A stretch of DNA of 64,000 bases from Sideroxydans sp. CL21 (GTDB taxonomy: Bacteria; Pseudomonadota; Gammaproteobacteria; Burkholderiales; Gallionellaceae), in the NCBI RefSeq assembly GCF_902459525.1, contig NZ_LR699166.1:2678501-2742500 (forward strand), in the 5' to 3' direction. Position 1 is the stretch's first letter; each line of letters begins with the position of its first letter. A program made the position numbers and the translations under genes. The notes below the pieces were generated by a model that searched no databases, was not told the origin of the DNA, and worked only from the letters and a program-made list of their open reading frames with translations. Below, in pieces: positions 35,868 to 44,176 of the stretch.

Positions 35868-36317
35868 TCAGGCCAGCGGTTTGCGCAACACCCGCATGTT
35901 CGAATGTTCGAATCCCAGCCTGCGGTAGAAATCCAATGCAGCATGATTGTCGCGGTCCGCCAGCAGGGTGACGCGCGTCATGCCTTGCTCCTGCGCCCAA
36001 GCCAGCACATGCTCGACCAGCCGACGTCCCAGCCCGCCGCCGCGATGTTCGCTGCGCACGATCACATCTTCCAGCAACAGGACGCGTCCCCCTTCCGCCG
36101 TACTGACGGTAAGCAGTGCATTCGCAATGCCCGCCACCTTGTCGTCAACGCGCAGCACAAACAATCTGCCCAATGCCGGTTCGCCAAGTATCAGGCGCAG
36201 GGCGCGCAGCTGCCTGTCGCGGTCTGGCTGAAAATCGCTTTCCAGTGTGAACAACTCGGCGAGCAGATCGGCAAGTTGCGGCAGGTCATCCTCTGTTGCA
36301 AAGTCAATCGCAATCAT
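35868..36317 (-). CDS. GNAT-family N-acetyltransferase
   Basis: The 149-aa protein has the acetyl-CoA loop RSEHRGGGLGRRLVEHVLAWA (R-x-x-G-x-G/A, residues about 89-109) and the C-terminal NHAALDFYRRLGFEHSNM motif. Its ATG overlaps the modD stop (ATGA), so it is the last gene of the mod operon. The substrate is unknown; a direct link to molybdenum uptake is not known for this family. Confidence 0.88.
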   Translation of the reverse strand: MIAIDFATEDDLPQLADLLAELFTLESDFQPDRDRQLRALRLILGEPALGRLFVLRVDDKVAGIANALLTVSTAEGGRVLLLEDVIVRSEHRGGGLGRRLVEHVLAWAQEQGMTRVTLLADRDNHAALDFYRRLGFEHSNMRVLRKPLA

Positions 36318-37153
36318 GGCGTCACTTTGAAAAAGCGCACCTGCACATCCTTGGGCGGTGCAGTGTAAGGTGAAGACGTCACCAGCAAGTCTGCACCGGC
36401 TCGCACATAGGCCGCGGCGTTGTCGGCCCGGATGCCGCCTGCCACCGCAAGTACCGGCTTAAGCCCGGCCCGATCCAGCGTGCCGCGGCATTCGGCAACG
36501 GATTCCGGCACAAATTTTTCCAGCTGCAACACCTCTGCACCGGCTGTGGCCCAGACGACCGCCTCCTCGACGGTGACGACTTCCACGACCAGCTTTCTTT
36601 CCGGCTCTGCGCGCTTGATCCGCGCCACAGTGGCTGCGGGCGTTTCATCAAGGTACATGCGATGTTCCGGGAACAGCAGCATCGATTCCGACAACCCGAG
36701 GCGGTGCATGGTCGCTCCTCCGGCGCGTACCGCCTTGACCGACAGTGCCTTGGTGCCGGGCACGTTCTTGCGAGTACATGCCACTGCAACAGGCGATGCG
36801 GCAATTACGATGGCGGCGCTGGCCGTACTGATACCGCTCGCCCACTCCACCAGCACCTGTGCCGTTTTCCATACCCGATGCAGAATCTGCGCATTGCCCT
36901 GCGCTTCAAGCAACAGCTCATCTTTGCCTGCATGCCGCCCGGAATGCACATGCACATCGGCTTTCGCACCGCTCAAAGTGAACAAGCGCGCAGCTTCTTC
37001 GATGGCGCATACCACCATTTCCTGCCGCGCACGGAATTCCAGACGCGCCGTCTGCTGTGCTATGCCCAATGTCTCTGTTGTGAGATCGCCGCAAGGCACA
37101 TCGTCATACAGCAAGTACGCCAGTTCTTCATCCGTCAATGCCAGATAGTTCAT
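36314..37153 (-). CDS. modD: ModD, molybdenum-linked quinolinate phosphoribosyltransferase homologue
   Basis: The 279-aa protein belongs to the NadC fold: LLYDDVPCGDLTTETLGI at the start, TRKNVPGTKALSVKAVRAGG near residues 135-155, and an ILA-type C-terminal barrel (LKPVLAVAGGIRADNAAAYVRAGAD). The mod operon context (18 bases after modC) identifies it as ModD. The reaction of ModD is not established; it is required for full Mo-dependent traits in some diazotrophs. Confidence 0.88.
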   Translation of the reverse strand: MNYLALTDEELAYLLYDDVPCGDLTTETLGIAQQTARLEFRARQEMVVCAIEEAARLFTLSGAKADVHVHSGRHAGKDELLLEAQGNAQILHRVWKTAQVLVEWASGISTASAAIVIAASPVAVACTRKNVPGTKALSVKAVRAGGATMHRLGLSESMLLFPEHRMYLDETPAATVARIKRAEPERKLVVEVVTVEEAVVWATAGAEVLQLEKFVPESVAECRGTLDRAGLKPVLAVAGGIRADNAAAYVRAGADLLVTSSPYTAPPKDVQVRFFKVTP

Positions 37154-37171
37154 GTCCTGTTCACCTCCTCA

Positions 37172-38260
37172 TTACGCCATCAACGCCACGCTCTTCACCT
37201 GGGCGAACACATCCATCCCGACTGAAAGCTTGAGCAGGTCGCGCGAGCGGCGCGTGATGCGCGACAGCAGTACATGCGACTCGCCAACCGCCAGGCGTAC
37301 GATCACCTTGTCCGGCCCTTCGTCGCGAATCTCCGCAATGCGAGCATGCAGGATATTGGTGATGCTGGAGCCGTGCGGCTGTTGCGTGGCGATACTGACA
37401 TCGCGTGCCAGCACGCGGGCCCGCACTTTGCTGCCGAATGGCTGCTGCTCTTGCCCCACCCACAGGCTGCCGCCGGAAAAATCCAGCCGCGTCAGGTGAT
37501 AGGTTTCATCGTGCTGCACCACCACCGCCTCGATCACCGCGCCTGCGTCGTCGAAATGCGCAGTGGGCAGATCGAGCCGTGCCAGCATATCGCCTAGCGC
37601 CCCGCTGGCAATCACGCGCCCCTGATCGAGCAGCACCAGATGGTCGGCCAGTCGCGCCACTTCATCCATGGCGTGGCTGACATAGAGCACGGGGATCTCC
37701 AGGTCGCGATGCAGACGTTCCAGATACGGCAGGATTTCCTGTTTGCTGTTGGCGTCGAGTGCCGAGAGCGGCTCGTCCATCAACAGGATGCGCGGGCTGG
37801 TGAGCAGCGCACGACCGATGGCAACGCGCTGGCGCTCACCGCCGGAGAGTCTTGCCGGATCGCCGCGCTCAATGAGGCGCCCCAGACCCAGCCATTCCAC
37901 CACTTGCTCCAGCGGCACTTTTCGTTCAGACAAAGGAATGCGCCTGAGTCCATATTCCAGATTGGCGCGCACCGAAAGGTGCGGAAACAGGCTGGCTTCC
38001 TGGAACACATAACCAAGCGGGCGTTTGTGGACAGGCTCAAATATCGTTTCGTCCTGCCAGGTATCGCCGTTCACATGCAGCGTGCCGGTAGCACGTTCCA
38101 ATCCGGCGATGCAGCGCAGCAGGGTAGTCTTGCCGGAACCGGAGGCGCCGAACAAGGCGGTGACGCCGACCGCAGGCGCGCTGAAGTCGGCATCCAGTAA
38201 GAAGCTTTCCAGTTGCAACTTGAAACATACCTGGATCTCGCCCGCCGCTTTCGCGTTCAT
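37172..38260 (-). CDS. modC: Molybdate ABC transporter ATP-binding protein ModC
   Basis: The 362-aa protein has Walker A (GASGSGKTTLLRCIAG), the ABC signature LSGGERQRVAIGRALL, Walker B ILLMDEPLSALD and the switch His (YVSHAMDE). A C-terminal molybdate-binding TOBE/Mop domain follows (VRARVLARDVSIATQQPHGSSITNILHARI). The true start is ATG 38260, which overlaps the modB stop (ATGA). The frame is open further upstream, but that part lies antisense-free inside modB and is not coding for ModC. Confidence 0.95.
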   Translation of the reverse strand: MNAKAAGEIQVCFKLQLESFLLDADFSAPAVGVTALFGASGSGKTTLLRCIAGLERATGTLHVNGDTWQDETIFEPVHKRPLGYVFQEASLFPHLSVRANLEYGLRRIPLSERKVPLEQVVEWLGLGRLIERGDPARLSGGERQRVAIGRALLTSPRILLMDEPLSALDANSKQEILPYLERLHRDLEIPVLYVSHAMDEVARLADHLVLLDQGRVIASGALGDMLARLDLPTAHFDDAGAVIEAVVVQHDETYHLTRLDFSGGSLWVGQEQQPFGSKVRARVLARDVSIATQQPHGSSITNILHARIAEIRDEGPDKVIVRLAVGESHVLLSRITRRSRDLLKLSVGMDVFAQVKSVALMA

Positions 38261-38943
38261 CGCGCCACTTTCCACGACTTGCCGCCCGTGAGATACAGCG
38301 AGAGCAACACGATGAACGAGAACAGCACCATGCCACCCGCAAGCCACTGCGCTGCACTGTATTCCATCGCCTCGACATGATTGTAGATGGCAACCGAGAG
38401 CACGCGCGTCTCGCCGGGGATGTTGCCGCCCAGCATCAGCACCACGCCGAATTCGCCGACCGTGTGCGCGAAGGCGAGGATGATCGCGGTGAGGAAACCC
38501 GGACGCGCCAGCGGCAAGGCCACGCTGAAGAAGCGATCCCACCTGCCTGCACGCAAGGTGGCGGCTACTTCCAGCGGGCGCTTGCCCATCGCCTCGAACG
38601 CGTTCTGGATGGGCTGTACCGCAAAAGGCATCGAGAACAGCACCGAACCGATCACCAAGCCGGTGAAGGTGAACGGCAACGCACCGATATGCAAGGCTGC
38701 GGTCAGCTCGCCCACGATACCATGCGGCCCCATCAGCAACAGCAGGTAAAAGCCGAGCACTGTCGGCGGCAATACCAGCGGCAATGCCACCAGCGCTGCC
38801 ACCGCGCCCTTGTACCACTTGCGGCTGTGCGCCAGCCACCACGCCAGCGGCGTGGCGACAAACAACAGCAACAGCGTGACGACACCCGCCAGCTTGAGCG
38901 TCAGCCAAACAGCCTGCAGGTCGTCGGGATCCAACGCGGTCAT
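38257..38943 (-). CDS. modB: Molybdate ABC transporter permease ModB
   Basis: The 228-aa protein has about five membrane helices and the EAA loop (AFEAMGKRPLEVAATLRAGRWDRFFSVALPLARPG) that contacts ModC. LPLVLPPTVLGFYLL is a ModB hallmark. It starts 12 bases after modA and its stop overlaps modC. Confidence 0.95.
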   Translation of the reverse strand: MTALDPDDLQAVWLTLKLAGVVTLLLLFVATPLAWWLAHSRKWYKGAVAALVALPLVLPPTVLGFYLLLLMGPHGIVGELTAALHIGALPFTFTGLVIGSVLFSMPFAVQPIQNAFEAMGKRPLEVAATLRAGRWDRFFSVALPLARPGFLTAIILAFAHTVGEFGVVLMLGGNIPGETRVLSVAIYNHVEAMEYSAAQWLAGGMVLFSFIVLLSLYLTGGKSWKVAR

Positions 38944-38955
38944 GAAGACTTCACC

Positions 38956-39720
38956 TCAATGCAAGTCATAGCCAAAGCTGCGTATGATCGCCACGGCTTT
39001 ATCGCTTTTCAGGAAATTAAGGAAATCCTGCGCCGCAACCTTGTCCTTTGCGGAACTCAACAGCACTGCGCTCTGGCTGATGGGACTGTACATAGATGCC
39101 GGCACCAGCCACCAGGAACCTTCGCTCACCTTTCCATCCCTGGTGATCTGCGACAGCGCAATGAAGGCCAGCTCGGCATTCCCCGTCGCTGCGAACTGGT
39201 AGGTCTGCGCGATGCTTTCGCCCGTCACGAGTTTGCCCTGCACGGCATCCCACAACCCGAGTGTTTCCAGCGTTTCTTTCGCGGCGAAACCGTAGGGGGC
39301 CAGCTTGGGGTCGGCGTAAGCCAGCTTTTTGTAACTGCCCTTGCCCAGCACGGCTCCCTTGTCATCGACATAACCCGGCTGCGCGCTCCACAGCACCAGC
39401 TTGCCAAAGGCATAGACGAAACGCGAGTTGGGAACGGTCAGCCCTTCCTCTTCCAGCAGCCTGGGATTCTTCTCGTCCGCGGACAGGAACACATCGAACG
39501 GCGCGCCCTGCTTGATCTGCGAATAGAATTTGCCGCTGGAACCTAGGCTCACCTTCACCGTATGCCCGCTCTCTTTCTGGAACAGTTCGACGATCTGCTG
39601 CATCGGCACCGCAAAATTGGCCGCCACGGCGGCATTGACTTCGCCTGCTACTACCGGCCGGACCACCATAGCCAACAACAACCCAAGCGCAACCAGCCAG
39701 CCAGATTTATTCGATACCAT
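38956..39720 (-). CDS. modA: Periplasmic molybdate-binding protein ModA
   Basis: The 254-aa protein has a signal peptide (WLVALGLLLAMVVRPVVAG), then EVNAAVAANFAVPMQQIVELF and SLGSSGKFYSQIKQGAPFDVFLSADE, the molybdate-binding loops. The start at ATG 39720 is supported by AAGGGGCAAGGA. It follows modE by 10 bases. A paralogue with similar loops is encoded at 45777-46547. Confidence 0.93.
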   Translation of the reverse strand: MVSNKSGWLVALGLLLAMVVRPVVAGEVNAAVAANFAVPMQQIVELFQKESGHTVKVSLGSSGKFYSQIKQGAPFDVFLSADEKNPRLLEEEGLTVPNSRFVYAFGKLVLWSAQPGYVDDKGAVLGKGSYKKLAYADPKLAPYGFAAKETLETLGLWDAVQGKLVTGESIAQTYQFAATGNAELAFIALSQITRDGKVSEGSWWLVPASMYSPISQSAVLLSSAKDKVAAQDFLNFLKSDKAVAIIRSFGYDLH

Positions 39721-39730
39721 TCCTTGCCCC

Positions 39731-40540
39731 TTAAGCATTGACTGCAAGGATAACGTGCGAAGCCTTGATCAGTGCACAAGCCTTTACGCCGTCCTTGAGC
39801 CCCAGGGACTTGATGCTGTCGTTGGTGATGATGGCCGCGACGGTCTTGCCTCCTGCCAGTTCTATGATGACCTCGCCGTTCACCGCACCTTCCTGGCAGC
39901 GCACCACCGTACCGTGCAACTCGTTGCGCGCGCTGGTCTTGAATCCTTCCGAAGTGGTCACGATCACCCAGGGCGCCTTGATCATCGCATAGGCCTCCGT
40001 GCCGACTTTCAATCCGAGATGTTCCACACTCTCGTTGGTGATCACTGCAGCAATCGAATCGCCGCCGCCGATGTCCATCACGACTTCAGAGTTGACTGCT
40101 CCAAGCTTGATGCTTTTTATTTTTCCCAGAAACTGATTGCGTGCACTCGTCTTCATGTCGAATCTCCTTATCAAGTGGTAATACTGATCAAAGTCGTCCA
40201 TCACTTCCGCCAGTTTTTTGAGCACCTGCTCGCGCTCCTGCTCCAGGCGCCTGTACGCTCCCGCCACCCGGCGGCCATAGTTGGTGAGCGTCGTTCCTCC
40301 GCCCTTCGAACCGCCGGTCTTGCGTTCCACCAGCGGCTGCTCGGAAAGATTGTTGATCGCTTCCACCGCTTCCCAGGCGGCCTTGTAACTCATGCCCATG
40401 GCGCCTGCCGCCGCCGTGATGGAACCTGTCGCGTCGATACGCTCCAGCAATTCCAGGTGGTCCCAGCGTCGGCCCTTGGCGATCTTCAGTTTGGAAACGA
40501 CTCCGCTTCCGGTTTTCTTTTCTGCAATCGATTGAGCCAT
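39731..40540 (-). CDS. modE: Molybdate-responsive transcriptional regulator ModE
   Basis: The 269-aa protein has an N-terminal LysR-like winged helix (ELLERIDATGSITAAAGAMGMSYKAAWEAVEAIN) followed by two Mop domains, each opening KTSARN and ending (A)xIKAxxVI. Mo-bound ModE normally represses the mod operon. Here modE is the first gene of the operon it is expected to control. The ATG at 40540 gives the usual length. A sigma-54-like promoter and a ModE-like dyad lie directly upstream. Confidence 0.95.
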   Translation of the reverse strand: MAQSIAEKKTGSGVVSKLKIAKGRRWDHLELLERIDATGSITAAAGAMGMSYKAAWEAVEAINNLSEQPLVERKTGGSKGGGTTLTNYGRRVAGAYRRLEQEREQVLKKLAEVMDDFDQYYHLIRRFDMKTSARNQFLGKIKSIKLGAVNSEVVMDIGGGDSIAAVITNESVEHLGLKVGTEAYAMIKAPWVIVTTSEGFKTSARNELHGTVVRCQEGAVNGEVIIELAGGKTVAAIITNDSIKSLGLKDGVKACALIKASHVILAVNA

Positions 40541-40552
40541 GTTGTCCTCACA

Positions 40553-40576
40553 CGTTATACCTTGTGCCACCTAACG
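40553..40576. promoter_or_regulatory. ModE-like palindrome upstream of modE
   Basis: The 24-base dyad CGTTATACC-N6-CACCTAACG has perfect CGTTA/TAACG outer arms. It has the same length as the clearer box at 40825-40848. It covers the expected start site of the modE sigma-54 promoter. The inner bases are weak, so this is a probable, not certain, operator. Confidence 0.5.
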
Positions 40577-40580
40577 GGGA

Positions 40581-40595
40581 GCAAAAGCGATGCCA
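40581..40595 (-). promoter_or_regulatory. Sigma-54-like promoter for modEABCD
   Basis: On the minus strand it reads TGGCATC-GCTT-TTGC, with the invariant GG and GC 10 bases apart. The -24 box deviates at two positions. It lies 41 bases before the modE ATG and 85 bases from the shared NifA-type site. Confidence 0.6.
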
Positions 40596-40684
40596 CAACA
40601 GGCAACACCCATACTCATCCCATGTCTATAGCTGATTCCGGCCAGTCCCGTCAGGTGCATGCACAACCTTGAAACGCCCTGCCT

Positions 40685-40700
40685 TGTAGCTTTCTGTACA
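40685..40700. promoter_or_regulatory. NifA activator site shared by divergent mod and TonB-receptor promoters
   Basis: TGT-N10-ACA (TGT 40685-40687, ACA 40698-40700) lies within TTGTAGCTTTCTGTACAA. It is almost exactly midway, about 85-97 bases from each -24 element, which is ideal enhancer distance for both directions. Confidence 0.75.
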
Positions 40701-40796
40701 AATTGGTGAGTTCGTTACAAACCTGCAGCCCATCAAAATACCCCCACCCTTAACGCAATATTAACGAAACAACGAGTCCGGCGATTTCTGCCTTGC

Positions 40797-40811
40797 TGGC
40801 ACGCCACTTGC
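40797..40811 (+). promoter_or_regulatory. Sigma-54 promoter of the TonB-receptor operon
   Basis: TGGCACG-CCAC-TTGC is a perfect consensus -24/-12 element. It lies 65 bases before the receptor ATG and 97 bases downstream of the TGT-N10-ACA site. Confidence 0.85.
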
Positions 40812-40824
40812 TGGGATGCGTTTA

Positions 40825-40848
40825 CGTTATGTACTAATTTACATAACC
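40825..40848. promoter_or_regulatory. ModE box at the TonB-receptor promoter
   Basis: The dyad CGTTATGTA-CTAATT-TACATAACC has 8 of 9 complementary arm positions and matches the CGTTATATA-type half-sites bound by Mo-ModE. It begins 13 bases after the -12 element, so it overlaps the transcription start and would block the promoter when molybdenum is plentiful. Confidence 0.75.
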
Positions 40849-40875
40849 AAATCACTTAATACAAAGGGGCCCGAA

Positions 40876-42888
40876 ATGAAAACCAATTGGACACTAAGAC
40901 CGCTATGGCTGGCTTGCATGCTTGCCTGCGCCCATTCTGCATCAGCGGAGACATTTAGCCTAGGCGAGGTACTGGTATCTGCACCCAGTTCTGACGCCGC
41001 GTCGAGTACAACAACAACCATCGATCAGGAAGAGATGCGCACATTCAATCGCGAAACAGTCGGTAAGGCGCTCAATCTGCTACCGGGCGTGACGATGACC
41101 GACGGCGGCCCGCGCAACGAGCAAATGGCGACGATACGCGGTTTCGATCTGCGCCAGGTACCGGTGTTTGTGGATGGCATCCCGGTATATGTGTCCTACG
41201 ATGGCTATGTCGATCTGGGCCGTTTCAACACGTTCGATCTGGCCGCGATAGAAGTATCCAAAGGGTTCAGTTCCGTGCTGTACGGTCCCAATGCACTGGG
41301 CGGCGCGATCAATCTGGTCAGCCGCAAACCGGGCAAGGAACTTGAAGGCGACGTCACTGCCGGTTTGTACCTGAACAAGGGACTGGGTTACAACGGATTC
41401 CATACCGACGCCAACGCCGGTGGAAATCACGGCACCTGGTACTGGCAGGTCGGCACATCGTTTCTGGACAAAAACCAGTATCAGCTCTCCGGTGATTTCC
41501 AGCCGACCAAGTATGAAAATGGCGGCAACCGCGACAACTCCTATAACCGCGACAAAAAGATCAATCTGAAATTCGGCTGGACGCCGCGAGCTGGTGATGA
41601 ATACACGGTCAACTACATCAACCAGCAAGGGCAAAAAGGAGATCCAGTCTATGCAGGCACCGACACACCGACCACCAACAGCGCGAAATTCTGGCAGTGG
41701 CCTTACTGGAACAAGGAAAGCCTGTACCTGATCTCCCGTACCGGCATCGGCGATAACTCCTATCTCAAGGTGCGGGCCTATTACGACAAGTTCCAGAACT
41801 CGATCCAGAACTTCAGCAACGGTACCTACACTACACTCAGTGCGTTCCCGTTCTACCAGAGCTGGTATGACGATTACAGCGACGGGCTCAGTGCGGAGTT
41901 CGGCACCAAGCCGATGGAAAGCAACACACTAAAAATGGCCGCCCATTTAAAGGAAGACATCCATCGCGAACATAACCTCGGCAATCCGATCCAGCACTTC
42001 AAGGATCAGACTACTTCGTTCGGTGTGGAAGATACCCAGCACCTTGCCAGCAAACTTGACCTGGTAGCCGGGGTGAGCCGTGATGCGCGAAACACCATTC
42101 AGGCGCAAAACTACCTGGCCGGCCAGATCGTCGATTTCCAGAAAGACAATACGTCCGCCTGGAACCCCCAGCTCGGACTGTTCTACCAGGCCTCCGCCAC
42201 CGACGAAATTCACGCCACCGTTTCGCGCAAGAGCCGCTTCCCGACCATCAAGGACAGATACTCCTACCGCCTTGGTACGGCGATACCGAATGCCGCATTA
42301 CAGACTGAGACCTCAACCAACTATGAACTCGGCGCCTCCGGCCTGGTCGCTCCAAAAACGAGGTTCGATGCGGCGGTGTTCTACTACGACGTGCAGAACA
42401 TGATCCAGGCCGTGGCGATCACGCCTGTCACGCTGTGCGGCGCTACCGCCACGGTCTGCACGCAGATGCAGAACGCCGGCAATGTGCGCACCAAGGGCAC
42501 GGAACTCGGAGTCACCAACACGCTGACTGAGACCGTGGAGATCGGTGCCAACTACACCCTGCTCATTCGCACCAACGTGAGCAACCCGAACATCATTCTT
42601 ACCGATGTGCCGAACCGCAAGCTGTTTGCCTATACCAAGTGGCAGGCCAGCGCGCCGTTGAGCATACTCGGCAGCGTGGAAGCGGACTCGTCGCGCTACA
42701 GTTCCTCCGACGGCAAAAGGCTTGCCGGCGGTTTCGGCATCGCCAATCTCAAGGGCATGTACCAATTCAACCAGGCATGGTCTGCCGAATTCGGCGTCAA
42801 CAACCTGCTGGACAAGAACTACATGCTGGTCGAGGGCTACCCGATGGAAGGCCGCAATTACTTCGCCAACGCCACCTTCAAATTCTAG
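40876..42888 (+). CDS. TonB-dependent outer-membrane receptor (probable molybdenum- or nif-metal uptake)
   Basis: The 670-aa protein has a signal peptide (WLACMLACAHSASA), a plug domain (RETVGKALNLLPGVTMTDGG, then MATIRGFDLRQVPVFVDGIPV and YGPNALGGAINLVSRKPG) and a C-terminal 22-strand barrel ending in Phe (RNYFANATFKF). No clear TonB box is seen. AAAGGGG precedes the ATG at 40876. The sigma-54 promoter, NifA site and ModE box upstream imply it imports a molybdenum complex or another metal needed for nitrogenase; the ligand is inference. Confidence 0.9.
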   Translation: MKTNWTLRPLWLACMLACAHSASAETFSLGEVLVSAPSSDAASSTTTTIDQEEMRTFNRETVGKALNLLPGVTMTDGGPRNEQMATIRGFDLRQVPVFVDGIPVYVSYDGYVDLGRFNTFDLAAIEVSKGFSSVLYGPNALGGAINLVSRKPGKELEGDVTAGLYLNKGLGYNGFHTDANAGGNHGTWYWQVGTSFLDKNQYQLSGDFQPTKYENGGNRDNSYNRDKKINLKFGWTPRAGDEYTVNYINQQGQKGDPVYAGTDTPTTNSAKFWQWPYWNKESLYLISRTGIGDNSYLKVRAYYDKFQNSIQNFSNGTYTTLSAFPFYQSWYDDYSDGLSAEFGTKPMESNTLKMAAHLKEDIHREHNLGNPIQHFKDQTTSFGVEDTQHLASKLDLVAGVSRDARNTIQAQNYLAGQIVDFQKDNTSAWNPQLGLFYQASATDEIHATVSRKSRFPTIKDRYSYRLGTAIPNAALQTETSTNYELGASGLVAPKTRFDAAVFYYDVQNMIQAVAITPVTLCGATATVCTQMQNAGNVRTKGTELGVTNTLTETVEIGANYTLLIRTNVSNPNIILTDVPNRKLFAYTKWQASAPLSILGSVEADSSRYSSSDGKRLAGGFGIANLKGMYQFNQAWSAEFGVNNLLDKNYMLVEGYPMEGRNYFANATFKF

Positions 42889-42898
42889 GAGCATAGCC

Positions 42899-44176
42899 AT
42901 GACGCAAATCAAATGGATCCTGACCGCCTGCCTGCTGCTGATGTCGCAACTCGCCAGCGCAACTGAAAAGGTGGTCGTACTGTCCAGCTACCCGCAGGAA
43001 GTCATCACGCAATTCGAGGCGGCATTCGAACAAGCGTATCCGCAATACCGTCTGGAGATCCTGTGGCGGCAATCGCGCGATGCGATGACGTACTTGCACC
43101 AGCCGCACAGTGCCGTGGACGTGTACTGGACGCCGGCCCAGCGCAATTTCGCGGTGCTGGCCAAGGAAGGTGCATTCCGCAAACTGGATATCGATTTGGG
43201 TGGCCTCCCGAAAAAGATCGGCGGTTTCCAGATATCGGATCCCGATGGCTATTACGTCGCCAGCGAAACGGCCGGTTACGGCATGGCCTACCACCCCGCC
43301 GAGTTGCAGCGGCTGGGATTGCCGGTGCCGACCGACTGGAAGTCGCTGGCTGCACCGGCTTACAGCGGCCATGTCGTTTTGCCGATCCCGTCCAAAGTCG
43401 GCTATGCCCCCATGCTGGTGGATACGCTGCTGCAAGGCTACGGCTGGGAGCAAGGCTGGAGCGTGCTGGAGCAGGTGGCCGCCAATGCCAGCCTTGCCGA
43501 TGCAGGAGCCACGTTCATTTCAGACGACGTGGGCAGCGGGCGCATCGCCGTGGGCATGACCATGGATTTCTTCGCCGTCTCGGCGATCGCCAACGGCAAG
43601 CCCCTGCGCTTCACCTATCCTGAAAAAGTCGGCTACTCCCCGGCGCATGTGGCGATCTTTCGCGACGCGGCAAATCCTGAAGGTGCACGCGCATTTGTCA
43701 GTTTTGTGCTGTCCGAACAGGGGCAAAAACTGCTGTTCCATCCCGACATCCGCAAATTGCCCGTGCGGCCGGCGGTTTATGCCGCCAAGCCGGATGGCTA
43801 TTTCGATCCGTTTGCTGCTGCGCAGCGCGCTTCCTACGACTATGACCTCGCTACCGGCCTGAAGCGACAGGAACTGGTCGGAGCGCTGTTCGATGCATTG
43901 ATCACGCATCACCACACTGAATTGAAAGCGATGTGGACTGCAATCCATCAGGCAGAACAAAAATCCCCCGGCGATCCTCGCTTGCAGGAAGCAAAGCAAA
44001 AAGCCAGCTGGCTGCCGCTGACGGCGGCACAGTCAAACGACGCAGTACTTCAGCAGACATTCATCAAGCACGACAGCCATAGCGAAACACTTGAGCAAGA
44101 GTGGGATGCGGAAATTGCAGAACATTACGCACAAGCCACGCAGATCGCGCTATCGATATCGGGAGCCCGGCCATGA
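42899..44176 (+). CDS. Periplasmic ABC-type solute-binding protein (Fe/metal-chelate class)
   Basis: The 425-aa protein has a signal peptide (WILTACLLLMSQLASA), then EKVVVLSSYPQEVITQFEAAFEQAYP and SETAGYGMAYHPAELQRLGLPVPTDWKSLAAPAYSGHVVLP, typical of extracellular binding proteins of the iron/thiamine type. A further 100 or so residues at the C-terminus (YDLATGLKRQELVGALFDALIT onward) exceed the usual length. AGGAG lies before the ATG, 10 bases after the receptor stop. No dedicated permease or ATPase follows, so it may feed ModBC or another transporter. Its stop overlaps the next start. Confidence 0.85.
   Translation: MTQIKWILTACLLLMSQLASATEKVVVLSSYPQEVITQFEAAFEQAYPQYRLEILWRQSRDAMTYLHQPHSAVDVYWTPAQRNFAVLAKEGAFRKLDIDLGGLPKKIGGFQISDPDGYYVASETAGYGMAYHPAELQRLGLPVPTDWKSLAAPAYSGHVVLPIPSKVGYAPMLVDTLLQGYGWEQGWSVLEQVAANASLADAGATFISDDVGSGRIAVGMTMDFFAVSAIANGKPLRFTYPEKVGYSPAHVAIFRDAANPEGARAFVSFVLSEQGQKLLFHPDIRKLPVRPAVYAAKPDGYFDPFAAAQRASYDYDLATGLKRQELVGALFDALITHHHTELKAMWTAIHQAEQKSPGDPRLQEAKQKASWLPLTAAQSNDAVLQQTFIKHDSHSETLEQEWDAEIAEHYAQATQIALSISGARP

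Noticed and set aside
38260-38908. In-frame extension of modC upstream into modB
   Set aside because: The ModC domain begins at ATG 38260, overlapping the modB stop. The upstream residues are the +1 frame of modB and contain no ABC features.
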